Source: Cyanobacteriota bacterium (GTDB lineage Bacteria; Cyanobacteriota; Cyanobacteriia; PCC-6307; Cyanobiaceae). From it: DNA of 46,017 bases. Position numbers and translations under genes: made by a program. The notes beneath the pieces are model-generated. The model was not told the origin of the DNA and made no database searches. It saw only the letters and a program-made list of their open reading frames with translations. The stretch spans positions 1-46,017 of the forward strand of contig JAPLIC010000073.1 in assembly GCA_026389315.1 (NCBI GenBank), in the 5' to 3' direction. Positions 1-7,405 of the stretch are shown in pieces; positions within the stretch are counted from its first letter, which is position 1, and each line of letters begins with the position of its first letter.

Positions 1-244
1 GGCCAGGGCGGCCCCGCACCTATGAGGATGACAAGGTGGCCGAGGTGATCAACAGGGCCCTGCAGAGCAAGCCCGCAGACGGCAGCACGCAGTGGACAGC
101 TCGCTCCTTGGCCGCTGCTACAGGCATTTCCAAAAGTACGGCGCACCGCTCGCTGCAGACCTTCTCCCTGCAGCCCCACCGCCAGAAATCGTTCAAGCTC
201 TCCAACGATCCCTTCTTTGTTGAGAAGGTAAGAGACATCGTCGG
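1..244 (+). pseudogene. IS630-family transposase, N-terminal fragment
   Basis: The reading frame is open from the window edge (it enters as PGRPRTYEDD) and encodes the helix-turn-helix part of an IS630-type transposase, including the stretch LAAATGISKSTAHRSLQ and then PFFVEKVRDIVG. In intact IS630 proteins this last motif is followed by the DDE catalytic domain (VLCVDEKSQIQ type). Here similarity stops abruptly near position 244 and the frame runs into unrelated sequence. The catalytic part is therefore missing, so the element is dead. The start lies outside the window. Family assignment rests on motif recognition; the exact insertion-sequence name cannot be given. Confidence 0.75.
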
Positions 245-586
245 CCCTTCTACCAACTGGCGGCGGCCTACAGCGGCGCCACCGACATCTGGTACCTGCA
301 CCCACCCGATACTCAGCCCCGGCCGGGCTGGGACACCGTTGCTTCCCTGCCCTGGACCACGATCTCGGACCGCCTCAGCTTCTGCCCCCTGCTCACGCCA
401 GGCCCGGTGGCGATGGGACCAGCCACCGGCCCGGACTTTCTGACTGATTGGTCAACCGCGGCGCTCGGTGCCCCAGGCGTCCGCCAGCACCCCCTCTACG
501 CCAAGCTGCTCCAGGGAGGTGGGGCAAGTGGAGGCGCCAGCACCAGAGCGATCACGGTAGTGCTGTGGCCAAGAGGGACGCCTTGA
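245..586 (+). pseudogene. 5'-truncated hypothetical gene joined to the IS630 remnant
   Basis: Directly after the transposase breakpoint a different frame is open for about 113 codons and stops at 584-586. Its residues (FYQLAAAYSGATDIWYLHPP, then GWDTVASLPWTTISDRLSF) have a normal mixed composition with aromatic residues well spread, unlike shadow frames of GC-rich DNA, so I think it is the C-terminal part of a real protein. No start codon or ribosome site precedes it. The simplest reading is that a deletion linked to the transposon removed its 5' half. I do not recognise the family. It converges with the Rad52-like remnant on the opposite strand. Confidence 0.4.
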
Positions 587-614
587 GCACCCTCGCCGCG
601 CAGATTTTCGGTGA

Positions 615-1320
615 TCACCCAGATGGTGCCGTGCTCCGGGGCCGAGCGTCCGGCTGGCTGGACGCCGGGGCCTGGTGCTGGCTGAGAAAGGCTTTGATCC
701 AGTCTTGATGGCGTTTGTGCAGGATGCGATCAGAGATCGAGGTGGCCTCTGCCGGCACCTGGAAACGCTTGCGGAAGGCCTTGGTGAAACCGGCCAGCAG
801 CGGGGCGGGCAGGGATCGGATGGTGCCGTGCAGCTGGCGGATGGTGGCCGGATCAAGCGCGGCCAGACCCGGATCGCCCTCAGCCACTGCCTGAGCCACT
901 GTCTGAGGCGATGATGGAGCAATGGCCGCAGTGCCCTGGAGCGGCGGCTGATCCTTGGGCGTCTGGCCAGTGCTGACCGCAGCCGGTCGCAGCGACCTGG
1001 CATCGGGGCTGGTTACTTCTCGCTGCTGCTTGTCGTAGAGCGCCAGGCCAAACGGGTTCCCGAAGGTCATCAGCGCCCGCTACCGCTGCGCGGGCCTGCG
1101 GCTACATGGCATCGGTTTCGGCCTCCTTGAGGGCGGATTCATGGGCCTGGCCCAGGTCCACATCGATGCCGTGGCCAGCGCCGCACCCTTCGCGGATCAA
1201 GGGCGCCGTGCCCGCAACCGCCACCGTGACCCGCACCCGGGCGATGTAGGTGACACCCCAGCCGTCGCGTTGTGGTGGATCGGAAGGCTTGCTCGGCTCA
1301 CGGCCGATGCGGCGTTCGGC
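615..1320 (-). pseudogene. Rad52-like single-strand annealing protein, broken
   Basis: Read on the minus strand from about 1320, the frame gives GWGVTYIARVRVTV, then HGIDVDLGQAHESALKEAE and TDAM. These match the Rad52/Rad22 core in order, where the family continues with KRA-L-FGN-xG-LYDK. Here a TAG follows TDAM at 1102-1104. About 25 bases later, in another frame, the core resumes as RALMTFGNPFGLALYDKQQ and continues to a stop at 615. The gene is thus split by a short insertion and has lost its N-terminal third: upstream it is joined to a Gp157-like fragment without the usual Rad52 start. Rad52-type proteins anneal single-stranded DNA during recombination, often in phage or mobile modules. 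Its C-terminal tail (IRSLPAPLLAGFTKAFRKRF) is retained. Assignment is from motifs only. Confidence 0.7.
1075..1095. repeat. GC-rich hairpin within the insertion that splits the Rad52-like gene
   Basis: GCCCGC at 1075-1080 is the exact reverse complement of GCGGGC at 1090-1095, with a 9-base loop. The hairpin overlaps about 25 bases (1080-1104) that are foreign to the Rad52 reading frame and that begin and end with TAG on the minus strand. This resembles a small REP-like palindrome insertion, but no second copy was found by eye in the window. Confidence 0.4.
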
Positions 1321-1815
1321 CTGGGATTTGCGGGAGTTGAGCTCGTGGTTCGGGAAGCTGAACCGGGTGGCCTGCGGCTTGAGGCGAGTGAGGACAAGGA
1401 CGAGGGATTCCTCCAGGGCATCGGCCCGATCCGCATCGCAGCGGGCGAGATCCGTGAGCCGCTTGGCCTGCTGCTGGCGATAGGCGGGCCTGGCCGCGCA
1501 GGTGCTCGATCACCCAGCAGGTGGCGTCAGCCTTGGCCGCCAGGGCAGTCTTATTGCCCTCCTCAGCGAGCAGGGCCGCCTCCAGCTCAGCGAGGACCTG
1601 GGAGCGGCTGTCGTCGTCATCGGTTTGGAGCTGCTCGGCCAGTTGGCCGATCGCGGTGGTGAGCTCCTGGGCTTCGATACCCAGCTGGAAGAGGGAGCCG
1701 GAGCGCTGCAGGGGCTGCAGATCGGGCCGGCGGCAGCTGGAGCAGCCCCTGCTGGGGCCGTGTTGGCGGGAGCGATGGGGATGGGGGTGACAACGGGCAT
1801 GGCAGTGCAAGGCAA
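1321..1815 (-). pseudogene. Gp157-like (siphovirus Gp157 family) protein, frameshifted and truncated
   Basis: The minus strand encodes a Pro/Ala-rich N-terminus (MPVVTPIPIAPANTAPAG). It then gives LFQLGIEAQELTTAIGQLAE with an acidic helical stretch, and ends with DALEESLVLVLTRL and ATRFSFPNHELNSRKSQA. This order (N-terminal helix, long coiled middle, short beta-rich end) is that of Gp157-family proteins found in phages and mobile recombination modules. The first and last parts share one frame while the middle is in another. One base seems missing near 1728 and one extra C present near 1494, so the two shifts compensate. The end runs without a stop into the Rad52-like remnant near 1320, pointing to a deletion that fused the two genes. 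Confidence 0.6.
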
Positions 1816-1879
1816 ATGGGATCAGCGGGCGCCCATGGGAGCCGGAGGCCTCAGGCGCAGAAGGATTTGCAAGGCGCAC

Positions 1880-2398
1880 CTATCGATGAGACGGCAATGG
1901 GCACACCCAGAGAGCGGCGGATGGGCTGACTTCGACTACGGCAATCGGCACTGGGCTTCTGGAGGCCAGGCGGCGGGCTTCTCTCACCAGGGAGGCGGTG
2001 CCGGACCCACCGGGGAAGGCCACCACCAGAACCGAGGTGGAGACACCAGGGGATGGGCGGGCCTCGGCCTTGGCGACAGCCAGCGCCAGGAGCTGCCGAT
2101 TGCGGATCGGCCCGGCGGCCCGACCATGGCGCCGCCATTCAGCAGGCAGGACGAGCGCCGACCAGCCCAGTTGATGGGCGGCGCGGGCGATGGCGGCATC
2201 AGCGCCGCGGGCACCGCCATGGAGCAGCAGATGGACCAGCCGACCGCCACTGCGGGCGAGCAGCTCAGCGGCAACCCGCTGATGGGGCCAGGCCAAATCA
2301 CGGCCGCCGCCGGCTGCGATTACAAGCGAACGACCGGCGCCGACGAGCGGCCCGGATGAAGTACAAACAGCCATGGAATCAGTTGCCGTAGGTGACAA
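1880..2398 (-). CDS. DUF2493 / YspA-type SLOG-family protein
   Basis: This 172-residue protein contains VIAAGGGRDL near residue 27, HGGARGADAAIARAA in the middle, a GPIRNRQLL motif, and VAFPGGSGTASLVREAR. This is the signature order of the DUF2493 (YspA, cpYpsA-related SLOG) family, a Rossmann-like fold thought to bind nucleotides or related ligands. Such proteins are common in phages and mobile segments, often beside recombination genes, as here next to Gp157-like and Rad52-like remnants read in the same direction. The first codon could be 2398 or the ATG at 2374; the second leaves a shorter unstructured lead. It appears intact, unlike its neighbours. The biochemical role is unknown. Confidence 0.75.
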   Translation of the reverse strand: MSPTATDSMAVCTSSGPLVGAGRSLVIAAGGGRDLAWPHQRVAAELLARSGGRLVHLLLHGGARGADAAIARAAHQLGWSALVLPAEWRRHGRAAGPIRNRQLLALAVAKAEARPSPGVSTSVLVVAFPGGSGTASLVREARRLASRSPVPIAVVEVSPSAALWVCPLPSHR

Positions 2399-3071
2399 CT
2401 GATCGGGGCATCAAGCCGCTGCTGAGAGTGCGGCTATGACGGCGAGATCAGGGGATGAAATTGCCGCAGGCGATGGGCTTGGGGCCTTTGGCGCAGCCCT
2501 TATTCTAGCAGTGCAAAAGCACTTCTGACTCAGTAAACCGACTGCAGCAAAAGGGTCTTCAGGAATTTTGGCTCAAGCTCTCAAGCCAAGATGGAGTGAT
2601 AGCCAGCCGGCCATCTTATCGGTGAGATAGAGCGCCAGGCTTGATGGACAACCGCGCAGCCGCGCGAGGCAATCTCTGGCTATTGGCACACCTAATCAGA
2701 CACCTGCCGGCCGGATGAGCAGCGCCACCGCAGCTGCGGGAAAGCCACCCTGCCCGCCCCCGCCCAATCACCGGCCCGGAGCGGAGGGCGGCGGCGGCTG
2801 GCCGATGCACGCCACGGCGCAGCCGTGGCACGCTGAAGGACCGCCGTCGTCGACCGGAGCACCTCGTCAGAGCAGCCAGGCTCTGCTGCGTCACGCCACC
2901 GGCTAAACGGGATGCCTTGCTCTGCGACAGCGCCAAGCTGGTCCTTTGCCTGGCGGAACTGCTGGTTCGGGATGCGTCGCAAATGTACCCTTGCCGCAAA
3001 GACGCCTCCGAGAGCCTGCGTCGGGCCATTGACATGGGGTCACTGCCGCGCTTAACTTAGACTCAACCCCC
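2399..3071. other. Stretch without a recognisable gene
   Basis: No frame here gives a recognisable protein. The longest minus-strand frames (2616-3035 and 2692-2982) are Arg/Ala/Ser-rich and look like shadows of GC-rich DNA, although the start MRRIPNQQFRQAKDQLGAVA at 2982 has a more natural composition and may be a decayed gene. A 30-codon plus-strand frame at 2436-2528 lacks further support. Sitting between pseudogenes, the stretch is best read as decayed accessory DNA. Confidence 0.4.
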
Positions 3072-3093
3072 CCCTGCCTCTCTGTAGGCAGGG
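3072..3093. repeat. Perfect 8-bp stem-loop upstream of the NYN gene
   Basis: CCCTGCCT at 3072-3079 pairs exactly with AGGCAGGG at 3086-3093 around a 6-base loop. It has no U-run of its own and is followed six bases later by a terminator-like hairpin, so the two form a tandem structured block before the NYN-domain gene. Confidence 0.5.
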
Positions 3094-3098
3094 TGCAG

Positions 3099-3127
3099 AG
3101 CCGCAGGAGTTACCTTCTGCGGCTTTT
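3099..3127 (+). terminator. Probable intrinsic terminator or attenuator upstream of the NYN gene
   Basis: AGCCGCAG (3099-3106) pairs with CTGCGGCT (3117-3124) around a 10-base loop, and TTTT follows at 3124-3127. No plus-strand gene ends just before it, so it may close a lost gene, or act as an attenuator in the leader of the NYN gene that starts about 25 bases downstream. Confidence 0.55.
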
Positions 3128-3151
3128 GCGTATCTTCCCCTGCACGACGCC

Positions 3152-3832
3152 TTGCCAAAAGCCAACGTCTACGTCGACGGTTTCAACCTGTACGCAGGGA
3201 CTCTCTACAAGACCAAGGGGTGCAAATGGCTGAACATAAGGCTCTTGGCTGAGCAGTTATTTCCCGACTTAGAAATACAGACGATCAAGTATTTTACCGC
3301 TGAGATTTCGGCTGACCCATCCGACCCAGGAGCGTCTGGTAGACAACGGGCTTATTGGAGAGCCCTCCGGACGGATCCTGATCTGGTCATCATCAAAGGA
3401 AAGTTCTTCAGCAATAACAAGAGGAAACCACTTGCGAATCCTTTGCCGAGAGGAAACTGTACAGAGCCTGACTGCCCCAAAGGCGACTAGCACGCAATCG
3501 TCCGGATAATCGAAGAGAAGATGTCGGATGTCAATTTGGCCACACACTGACTTAAGGACGGATTTCTTGATCTTTATGATGTTGCAATCGTTATCACTAA
3601 CGATACAGATCTCTGCGAGCCGATCCGCGTCGTTCGAGACACTATCGGGAAAGAGACCAGAATAGTTCGCCCAGTGAGCCGGCCTGGTCGAGTTCCCAGC
3701 TATGGCCTTCAGGAAGTGGCCACGAAGCTTAAAGACATCACCAAGTCAAGACTTGCGATTGTCAGTCGCTGCCAATATCCGAACAACATGACGGATTCAA
3801 AAGGTGCGTTCTACAAGCCACATTCTTGGTGA
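3152..3832 (+). pseudogene. NYN-domain (LabA/DUF88-like) protein with two in-frame stops
   Basis: The product starts PKANVYVDGFNLYAGTLYKT, the first NYN (PIN-like RNase) motif with its acidic residue. It continues for 112 codons to a TAG at 3488-3490. The same frame then reads HAIVRIIEEKMSDVNLATH, a TGA at 3548-3550, and LKDGFLDLYDVAIVITNDTD, which carries the second acidic NYN motif, ending at 3830-3832. Conserved family sequence on both sides of both stops shows that only two substitutions separate this from a full gene of about 226 codons. NYN proteins are predicted metal-dependent RNases. The first codon seems to be TTG at 3152. A tandem hairpin and terminator-like element lie just upstream. 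Read-through is possible but unsupported. Confidence 0.75.
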
Positions 3833-3906
3833 GGCCAATACTGCTCGGCGGGGTGGGCCGAGGTCTGCCAGCAGAACTGGGTAGTCGATCTGCTCGATAG
3901 CAGGTT

Positions 3907-3939
3907 TCACCAGATCGATGCGGCCAGGTTGGTCTTCAC
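3907..3939 (-). pseudogene. Relic of the AbiEii toxin start
   Basis: A GTG at 3939-3937 overlaps the stop codon of the AbiEi antitoxin gene (GTGA arrangement). It opens VKTNLAASIW, which resembles the first residues of AbiEii nucleotidyltransferase toxins in cyanobacterial AbiE operons, followed by a stop at 3907-3909. The rest of the toxin gene is absent; the next bases belong to the tail of the NYN pseudogene on the other strand. This reads as the 5' stump of a deleted toxin. It is very short, so the match is suggestive only. Confidence 0.45.
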
Positions 3940-4583
3940 AGGAGCGCTTCCAGATAAGGCGCCATCACCCGCTGCATCCGCTGGGCCCGGGCCTGTTGCC
4001 ACAGCCCATCGACATTCAGCCGCCGCTGGCTGATCGCGTCCTTAAGAGCTTCCAGCACGGGCTCCATGCCGAGCCGGCGGCGATGGCGGAAGCAGTCGAC
4101 CAGGGTTTTCTCCACCCCGTAGACCTTCAGCCGGATCGGACCGGAGCGCAGCGTTTCCACCTGCAGGCGGTGCAGCGCCGGCTGCACGTGGATCACCTCC
4201 AGCAGGGGGAACTGCAGGGCGGGCCTGTGTACACCACGAGGCAGGCTGATCCAGACGCGGCGGGGCTGCTGCGTCCCGAGGCGGGGCTGCTGCGTCCCGA
4301 GGCCGTGCAGCCGCAGAGCCGTGAGCAGGCAGAACACCGCCTGGGGCACCCGCTTGGCGACGATCTCCAGATCGACGTGCTCGCGCACGGCCGCCGACGG
4401 TAGGCCGTAGAGCCCCCGCTCCAGACGCTCCAGCAGACCGTGCTCGCACAGGCGGGCCAGGGTCGAGCGATCGACACCGGCGGCTGCGGCCTCCCCGGTC
4501 CGGAGCAGGCCCTTGCTGCGCGCCAGCTTCAGGGCCGTCTCTCGCCTGTCGAGTACTGGAGTCATGGTGCCATTATGCGACAA
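3936..4583 (-). CDS. AbiEi-family antitoxin (type IV toxin-antitoxin)
   Basis: This 215-residue protein has an N-terminal winged-helix part (ALKLARSKGLLRTGEAAAAG, then VDRSTLARLCEHGLLERLER and GLYGLPS). The C-terminal part includes PIRLKVYGVEKTLVDCFRHR and ends MQRVMAPYLEALL. This is the layout of AbiEi antitoxins, which repress their operon and counteract the AbiEii nucleotidyltransferase in abortive phage defence. The start could be 4583 or the in-frame ATG at 4565. The toxin that should follow is missing apart from a ten-codon relic, so the protein is an orphan. An exact 21-bp tandem duplication adds LGTQQPR twice in the middle. The region below is pseudogenised, which suggests loss of the defence unit. 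Confidence 0.75.
   Translation of the reverse strand: MSHNGTMTPVLDRRETALKLARSKGLLRTGEAAAAGVDRSTLARLCEHGLLERLERGLYGLPSAAVREHVDLEIVAKRVPQAVFCLLTALRLHGLGTQQPRLGTQQPRRVWISLPRGVHRPALQFPLLEVIHVQPALHRLQVETLRSGPIRLKVYGVEKTLVDCFRHRRRLGMEPVLEALKDAISQRRLNVDGLWQQARAQRMQRVMAPYLEALL
4260..4301. repeat. Exact 2 x 21-bp tandem duplication inside abiEi
   Basis: Bases 4260-4280 are repeated without change at 4281-4301. The unit is a multiple of three, so the reading frame of the antitoxin is kept and the product has two consecutive LGTQQPR heptads. Perfect identity indicates a recent replication-slippage event. Confidence 0.85.
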
Positions 4584-4828
4584 AACCTACTCATTTGTAG
4601 CCAGCTGTGCCGTTCCCGTCACAGTTCTACCCCTTGCCGTGGCTTGAACGCCCTTGGGGCACTCCTGCTGTCCCCTGTATTCCATCGGCTCTAGGACGCC
4701 ATAGCCCAGCTCCTGCAGCACCTCCAGGGCTTGACCAGCCGCCGGCTTAGCAGGAAAGGGGGTTGAGCTCACCACTGGGCATCAGCAGCAGCACCCAGAG
4801 CGTCAACGGCTGGAAGCCTTTTCAGCAA

Positions 4829-4912
4829 TGGGGGCAGGGAGACTTGAACTCCCACAGTCTTGAGACCTGCGGATTTTAAGTCCGCTGCGTCTACCGATTC
4901 CGCCATGCCCCC
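4829..4912 (-). tRNA. tRNA-Leu (UAA)
   Basis: On the minus strand the gene starts GGGGGCATGGCGGAATCGGT at 4912 and ends with the acceptor strand CCCCC and discriminator A at 4829. The anticodon loop reads CTTAAAA, giving anticodon UAA, and a long variable arm is present, as expected for leucine. CCA is not encoded. The group I intron that interrupts this gene in many cyanobacteria is absent, as usual in picocyanobacteria. It borders the decayed accessory segment on its left, a common location for integration of mobile DNA. Confidence 0.93.
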
Positions 4913-4967
4913 TTGTTACCGCAATGGCGCCGTTCCACTCCGGTATGCCACCCACATTAGGACCGCA

Positions 4968-5402
4968 TCAGGAGGCAGCCAGCCGATCACAGGCAAAGTC
5001 TTGGATAGCGCCGAGGCCACCGCGCAGACGGAAGCGGGGATGGTCCTGGTCTTCGAGGCTCCACCACCACTTGCCGTCAGTGAAACTGGCCGGCCCGGCG
5101 TTGTTGGTGCGGGGCAACTGCAGGCTGAGGCCTTGCCATTGCAGCACCACATAGCCGCCAATCGGCACAAGAGCGCTGCTGGGGTCAGGAATGGTGACCT
5201 CATCCATGGCACCGCGCTCCAACAAGGCCGTGAGCGGTTCGCCGTCGCAGCGGTAGCTCTGGGCTGTTGGGCTGTCCAGGGCCCATGCCGCTGACTGGGA
5301 CAAGGGGGCCAGCAGAATCGCCCAACTCAGCAGCCAGCCGAAGGCCGCCACCACGTACGAATCCCATGTCCATGGACTTGGCTTGGCGGTTGGTTGACCC
5401 AT
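4968..5402 (-). CDS. Secreted or membrane-anchored protein, MliC-like
   Basis: This 144-residue protein has a hydrophobic segment near residues 18-42 (AFGWLLSWAILLAPLSQSAA) that should act as a signal or anchor. The mature part follows: SYRCDGEPLTALLERG, a beta-rich middle with GKWWWSLED, and a C-terminal FACDRLAAS. The pattern YxC near the start, aromatic strands, and a final cysteine is that of the MliC-like fold (inhibitors of c-type lysozyme and related periplasmic proteins). The resemblance is weak and could also reflect a cyanobacterial family of unknown role. It is divergent from ndhL, with about 50 bases between the starts. Confidence 0.55.
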   Translation of the reverse strand: MGQPTAKPSPWTWDSYVVAAFGWLLSWAILLAPLSQSAAWALDSPTAQSYRCDGEPLTALLERGAMDEVTIPDPSSALVPIGGYVVLQWQGLSLQLPRTNNAGPASFTDGKWWWSLEDQDHPRFRLRGGLGAIQDFACDRLAAS

Positions 5403-5455
5403 GATTGTGGCGGCTGACCGACCTAGATTGACAGCATCTTTGGCCCCACTCAGCT

Positions 5456-5719
5456 GTGAGACTGCCGGCCCCCTTCAGCCAACTCGACCTGGCCAATGAA
5501 AGCCTGCTGGTTTTCGGGGCCTACGCCCTGCTGGCGGGGCTCTACCTGGTGGTGGTGCCCCTGGCCCTGATCTGGTGGATGCAGCGGCGCTGGACCCTGA
5601 TGGGCAAGATCGAGCGCACCGCCATCTACGGCCTGGTGTTTCTGTTCTTCCCTGGCCTGCTGCTGTTTGCCCCCTTCCTCAACCTGCGCATGGCCGGCCA
5701 GGGCGAGGTGGACGCTTGA
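5456..5719 (+). CDS. ndhL: NAD(P)H-quinone oxidoreductase subunit L
   Basis: This 87-residue membrane protein has two hydrophobic segments: [20 protein letters not shown] (about residues 18-37) and [20 protein letters not shown] (about 59-78). The second is the hallmark of NdhL, a small oxygenic-photosynthesis-specific subunit of the thylakoid NDH-1 complex that serves cyclic electron flow, respiration and carbon uptake. The start is GTG at 5456. The stop overlaps the start of the DUF3007 gene (TTGA), so the two are translationally coupled. The ndhL-DUF3007-trpA order is familiar from picocyanobacteria. Confidence 0.93.
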   Translation: MRLPAPFSQLDLANESLLVFGAYALLAGLYLVVVPLALIWWMQRRWTLMGKIERTAIYGLVFLFFPGLLLFAPFLNLRMAGQGEVDA

Positions 5720-6069
5720 CCCGTGGACAGGCCCTGCTGCTGGGTCTTGCCGTCACCCTGCTCGGCGCGGCGGGCTACTGGGGCTTCCAGGTCAGTGGCC
5801 TCGACACTTTCACGTCCGGGATTGCCGCCTCCGGGCTGTTGATGCTGCTCGTGCTCGGCTGGACCAGCAGTTACCTGTTTCGCGTCGTCACCGGCCGCAT
5901 GACCTACATGCAGCAACGCAAGCGTTATCGGCAGCGCTACGACGCCGAAACCAACGAAGAACTGGAAGCCCGCTTCGCGGCCCTCAGCCCTGAACAGCAG
6001 CAACGCCTGCTTGAGGAGATCGGTCAGGTGGAGATCGCCCAGGGGGAGCCTGAGGGCTCGACCCCATAG
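5716..6069 (+). CDS. DUF3007 membrane protein
   Basis: The 117-residue product starts at TTG 5716, overlapping the ndhL stop, and reads [20 protein letters not shown]. Two membrane segments (about residues 5-22 and 32-52) are followed by the conserved [20 protein letters not shown] and a charged C-terminal helix ([15 protein letters not shown]). This matches the DUF3007 family, which is restricted to cyanobacteria and plastids. The consistent link with ndhL suggests a role near NDH-1, but no function is established. A longer frame open from 5575 overlaps ndhL and is rejected. Confidence 0.85.
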   Translation: MTRGQALLLGLAVTLLGAAGYWGFQVSGLDTFTSGIAASGLLMLLVLGWTSSYLFRVVTGRMTYMQQRKRYRQRYDAETNEELEARFAALSPEQQQRLLEEIGQVEIAQGEPEGSTP

Positions 6070-6103
6070 GCTCGGAGGCTCTGCCAGTGCCTTCGGCCCC
6101 TCC

Positions 6104-6997
6104 ATGACCGCCGCACCGACCGATCCTGCTGGCCCGACCAAGGCTGCATCCCCGGCCACGGCCATGCCCACGAAAACGGCCATCCAGCGCCGTTTCGCTG
6201 ACCTCGGTGCCCAGGGTCGCTTTGCCCTGATGCCCTTTTTGATGGCCGGCGACCCTTCGCTGCAGACCACGGCTGAGGCCTTGCTGGCCCTGCAACGGGG
6301 TGGCGCCGATTTGATTGAGCTGGGCATTCCCTACAGCGATCCTTTGGCCGATGGTCCGGTGATCCAGCAGGCCGCCTCCCGCGCCCTGGCCGCCGGCACC
6401 ACCCCAACCCGGGTGCTGGAACTCTTGGCCAGCCTGCGGGGCCAGTTGCAGATTCCGGTGGTGCTGTTCACCTACAGCAATCCCCTGCTCAACCGGGGCA
6501 TGGAGCGCTTCTGCCAGGAGGCCGCTGCCGCCGGCGCCGCCGGTTTGGTGGTGCCCGATCTGCCTTTGGAAGAAGCCGAGACCCTCTCGCCCCTGGCGGC
6601 CGCCCATGGCCTCGACCTGGTGCTGTTGGTGGCCCCCACCACCCCGCCAGAGCGCCTGGCCCGCATCCATGCCAGCAGCCGCGGATTTACCTATCTGGTC
6701 AGCGTCACCGGCGTCACGGGGATCCGCACCAAGCTGGAGGCCCGCGTCGAACCCCTGGTGGCCCATCTCAAAGCCCAAGGTGGCGTGCCAGTGGCCGTCG
6801 GTTTTGGTATTTCAAGTCCCGAACAGGCAGCCGAGGTGCGCCGCTGGGGAGCCGATGGGGCCATCGTCGGCAGTGCCCTGGTGCGCCGCATGGCTGAAGC
6901 CAATGCTGCGGGAACCTCGGTGGCGGAGGCCACCGAACACTTCTGCCGGCAGCTGCGGGCCGGCCTCGATCGCAACGACGGGCCCCACTCCGCCTGA
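6104..6997 (+). CDS. trpA: Tryptophan synthase alpha chain
   Basis: This enzyme cleaves indole-3-glycerol phosphate to indole and glyceraldehyde 3-phosphate; indole then passes to TrpB for tryptophan synthesis. The TIM-barrel motif [18 protein letters not shown] contains the catalytic Glu72 and Asp83. The phosphate-binding part is [10 protein letters not shown], and [12 protein letters not shown] lies in the last third. With the ATG at 6104 the protein has 297 residues, about 25-30 more than the core family because of an Ala/Pro/Thr-rich leader; the ATG at 6164 is an alternative that removes most of it. It lies 35 bases after the DUF3007 gene and probably belongs to its operon. Confidence 0.95.
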   Translation: MTAAPTDPAGPTKAASPATAMPTKTAIQRRFADLGAQGRFALMPFLMAGDPSLQTTAEALLALQRGGADLIELGIPYSDPLADGPVIQQAASRALAAGTTPTRVLELLASLRGQLQIPVVLFTYSNPLLNRGMERFCQEAAAAGAAGLVVPDLPLEEAETLSPLAAAHGLDLVLLVAPTTPPERLARIHASSRGFTYLVSVTGVTGIRTKLEARVEPLVAHLKAQGGVPVAVGFGISSPEQAAEVRRWGADGAIVGSALVRRMAEANAAGTSVAEATEHFCRQLRAGLDRNDGPHSA

Positions 6998-7044
6998 GGC
7001 GGCGGCGGGCCTAATCTGCCCTGCCATTGGCTGCATCACCACCC

Positions 7045-7311
7045 ATGCGTTTTGTTCTCTGGGGCACCTACTGCGACGACGCCCTGCAGAAACGCACGCC
7101 CTACCGGCAGGAGCATCTGGCGGGGCTGCAGCAACAAAAGGATGCTGGCACCCTGATCACCCTCGGACCCACCGAGGGCAGCACCCATGTGTTTGGCATC
7201 TATGAAGCCGACAGCCGCGAAAGCATTGAGACGTTGGTCAAAGGAGATATTTATTGGCGCCAGGGCATCTGGACGGCTGTTGAGATTTATCCCTGGATCC
7301 AGGCCTTTTAA
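7045..7311 (+). CDS. YCII-related domain protein
   Basis: This 88-residue protein, starting MRFVLWGTYCDDALQKRTPY at ATG 7045, has the small YciI fold. The histidine in RQEHLAGLQ and the ending GIWTAVEIYPWIQAF are typical. YciI proteins are dimeric alpha-beta barrels with a conserved His/Asp site; some are hydrolases or stress proteins, but the substrate of this subgroup is unknown. It follows trpA in the same direction with 47 bases between, an order also known in other picocyanobacteria. It converges with the outer-membrane barrel gene. Confidence 0.8.
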   Translation: MRFVLWGTYCDDALQKRTPYRQEHLAGLQQQKDAGTLITLGPTEGSTHVFGIYEADSRESIETLVKGDIYWRQGIWTAVEIYPWIQAF

Positions 7312-7350
7312 GTCAATCCCCAGTCCCCGCTTTATTGAAGGTCTGGGGCC

Positions 7351-7374
7351 AAAAAAAAGAGCCCCGAGGGGCTC
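7351..7374 (-). terminator. Intrinsic terminator of the outer-membrane barrel gene
   Basis: On the minus strand GAGCCCC (7374-7368) pairs with GGGGCTC (7365-7359) and is followed by eight Us (A-run at 7351-7358). It lies about 30 bases past the stop of the barrel gene. The convergent YCII gene ends upstream but would see no U-run, so it acts on the minus strand only. Confidence 0.88.
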
Positions 7375-7405
7375 AAGGAGTGGGAAAGAACGGGAAACCC
7401 GTTGA

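Noticed and set aside
2616..3035. 139-codon minus-strand frame in the decayed segment
   Set aside because: Arg/Ala/Ser-dominated composition with no family motifs. A competing frame (2692-2982) looks no better past its first 20 residues.
4587..4775. 62-codon minus-strand frame upstream of abiEi
   Set aside because: It has a fairly natural stretch (AGQALEVLQELGYGVLEP) but no recognisable domain, ribosome site or conserved context, so it cannot be supported.
4829..4912. Group I intron in tRNA-Leu(UAA)
   Set aside because: The anticodon arm is continuous, so the intron found in many other cyanobacteria is absent here.
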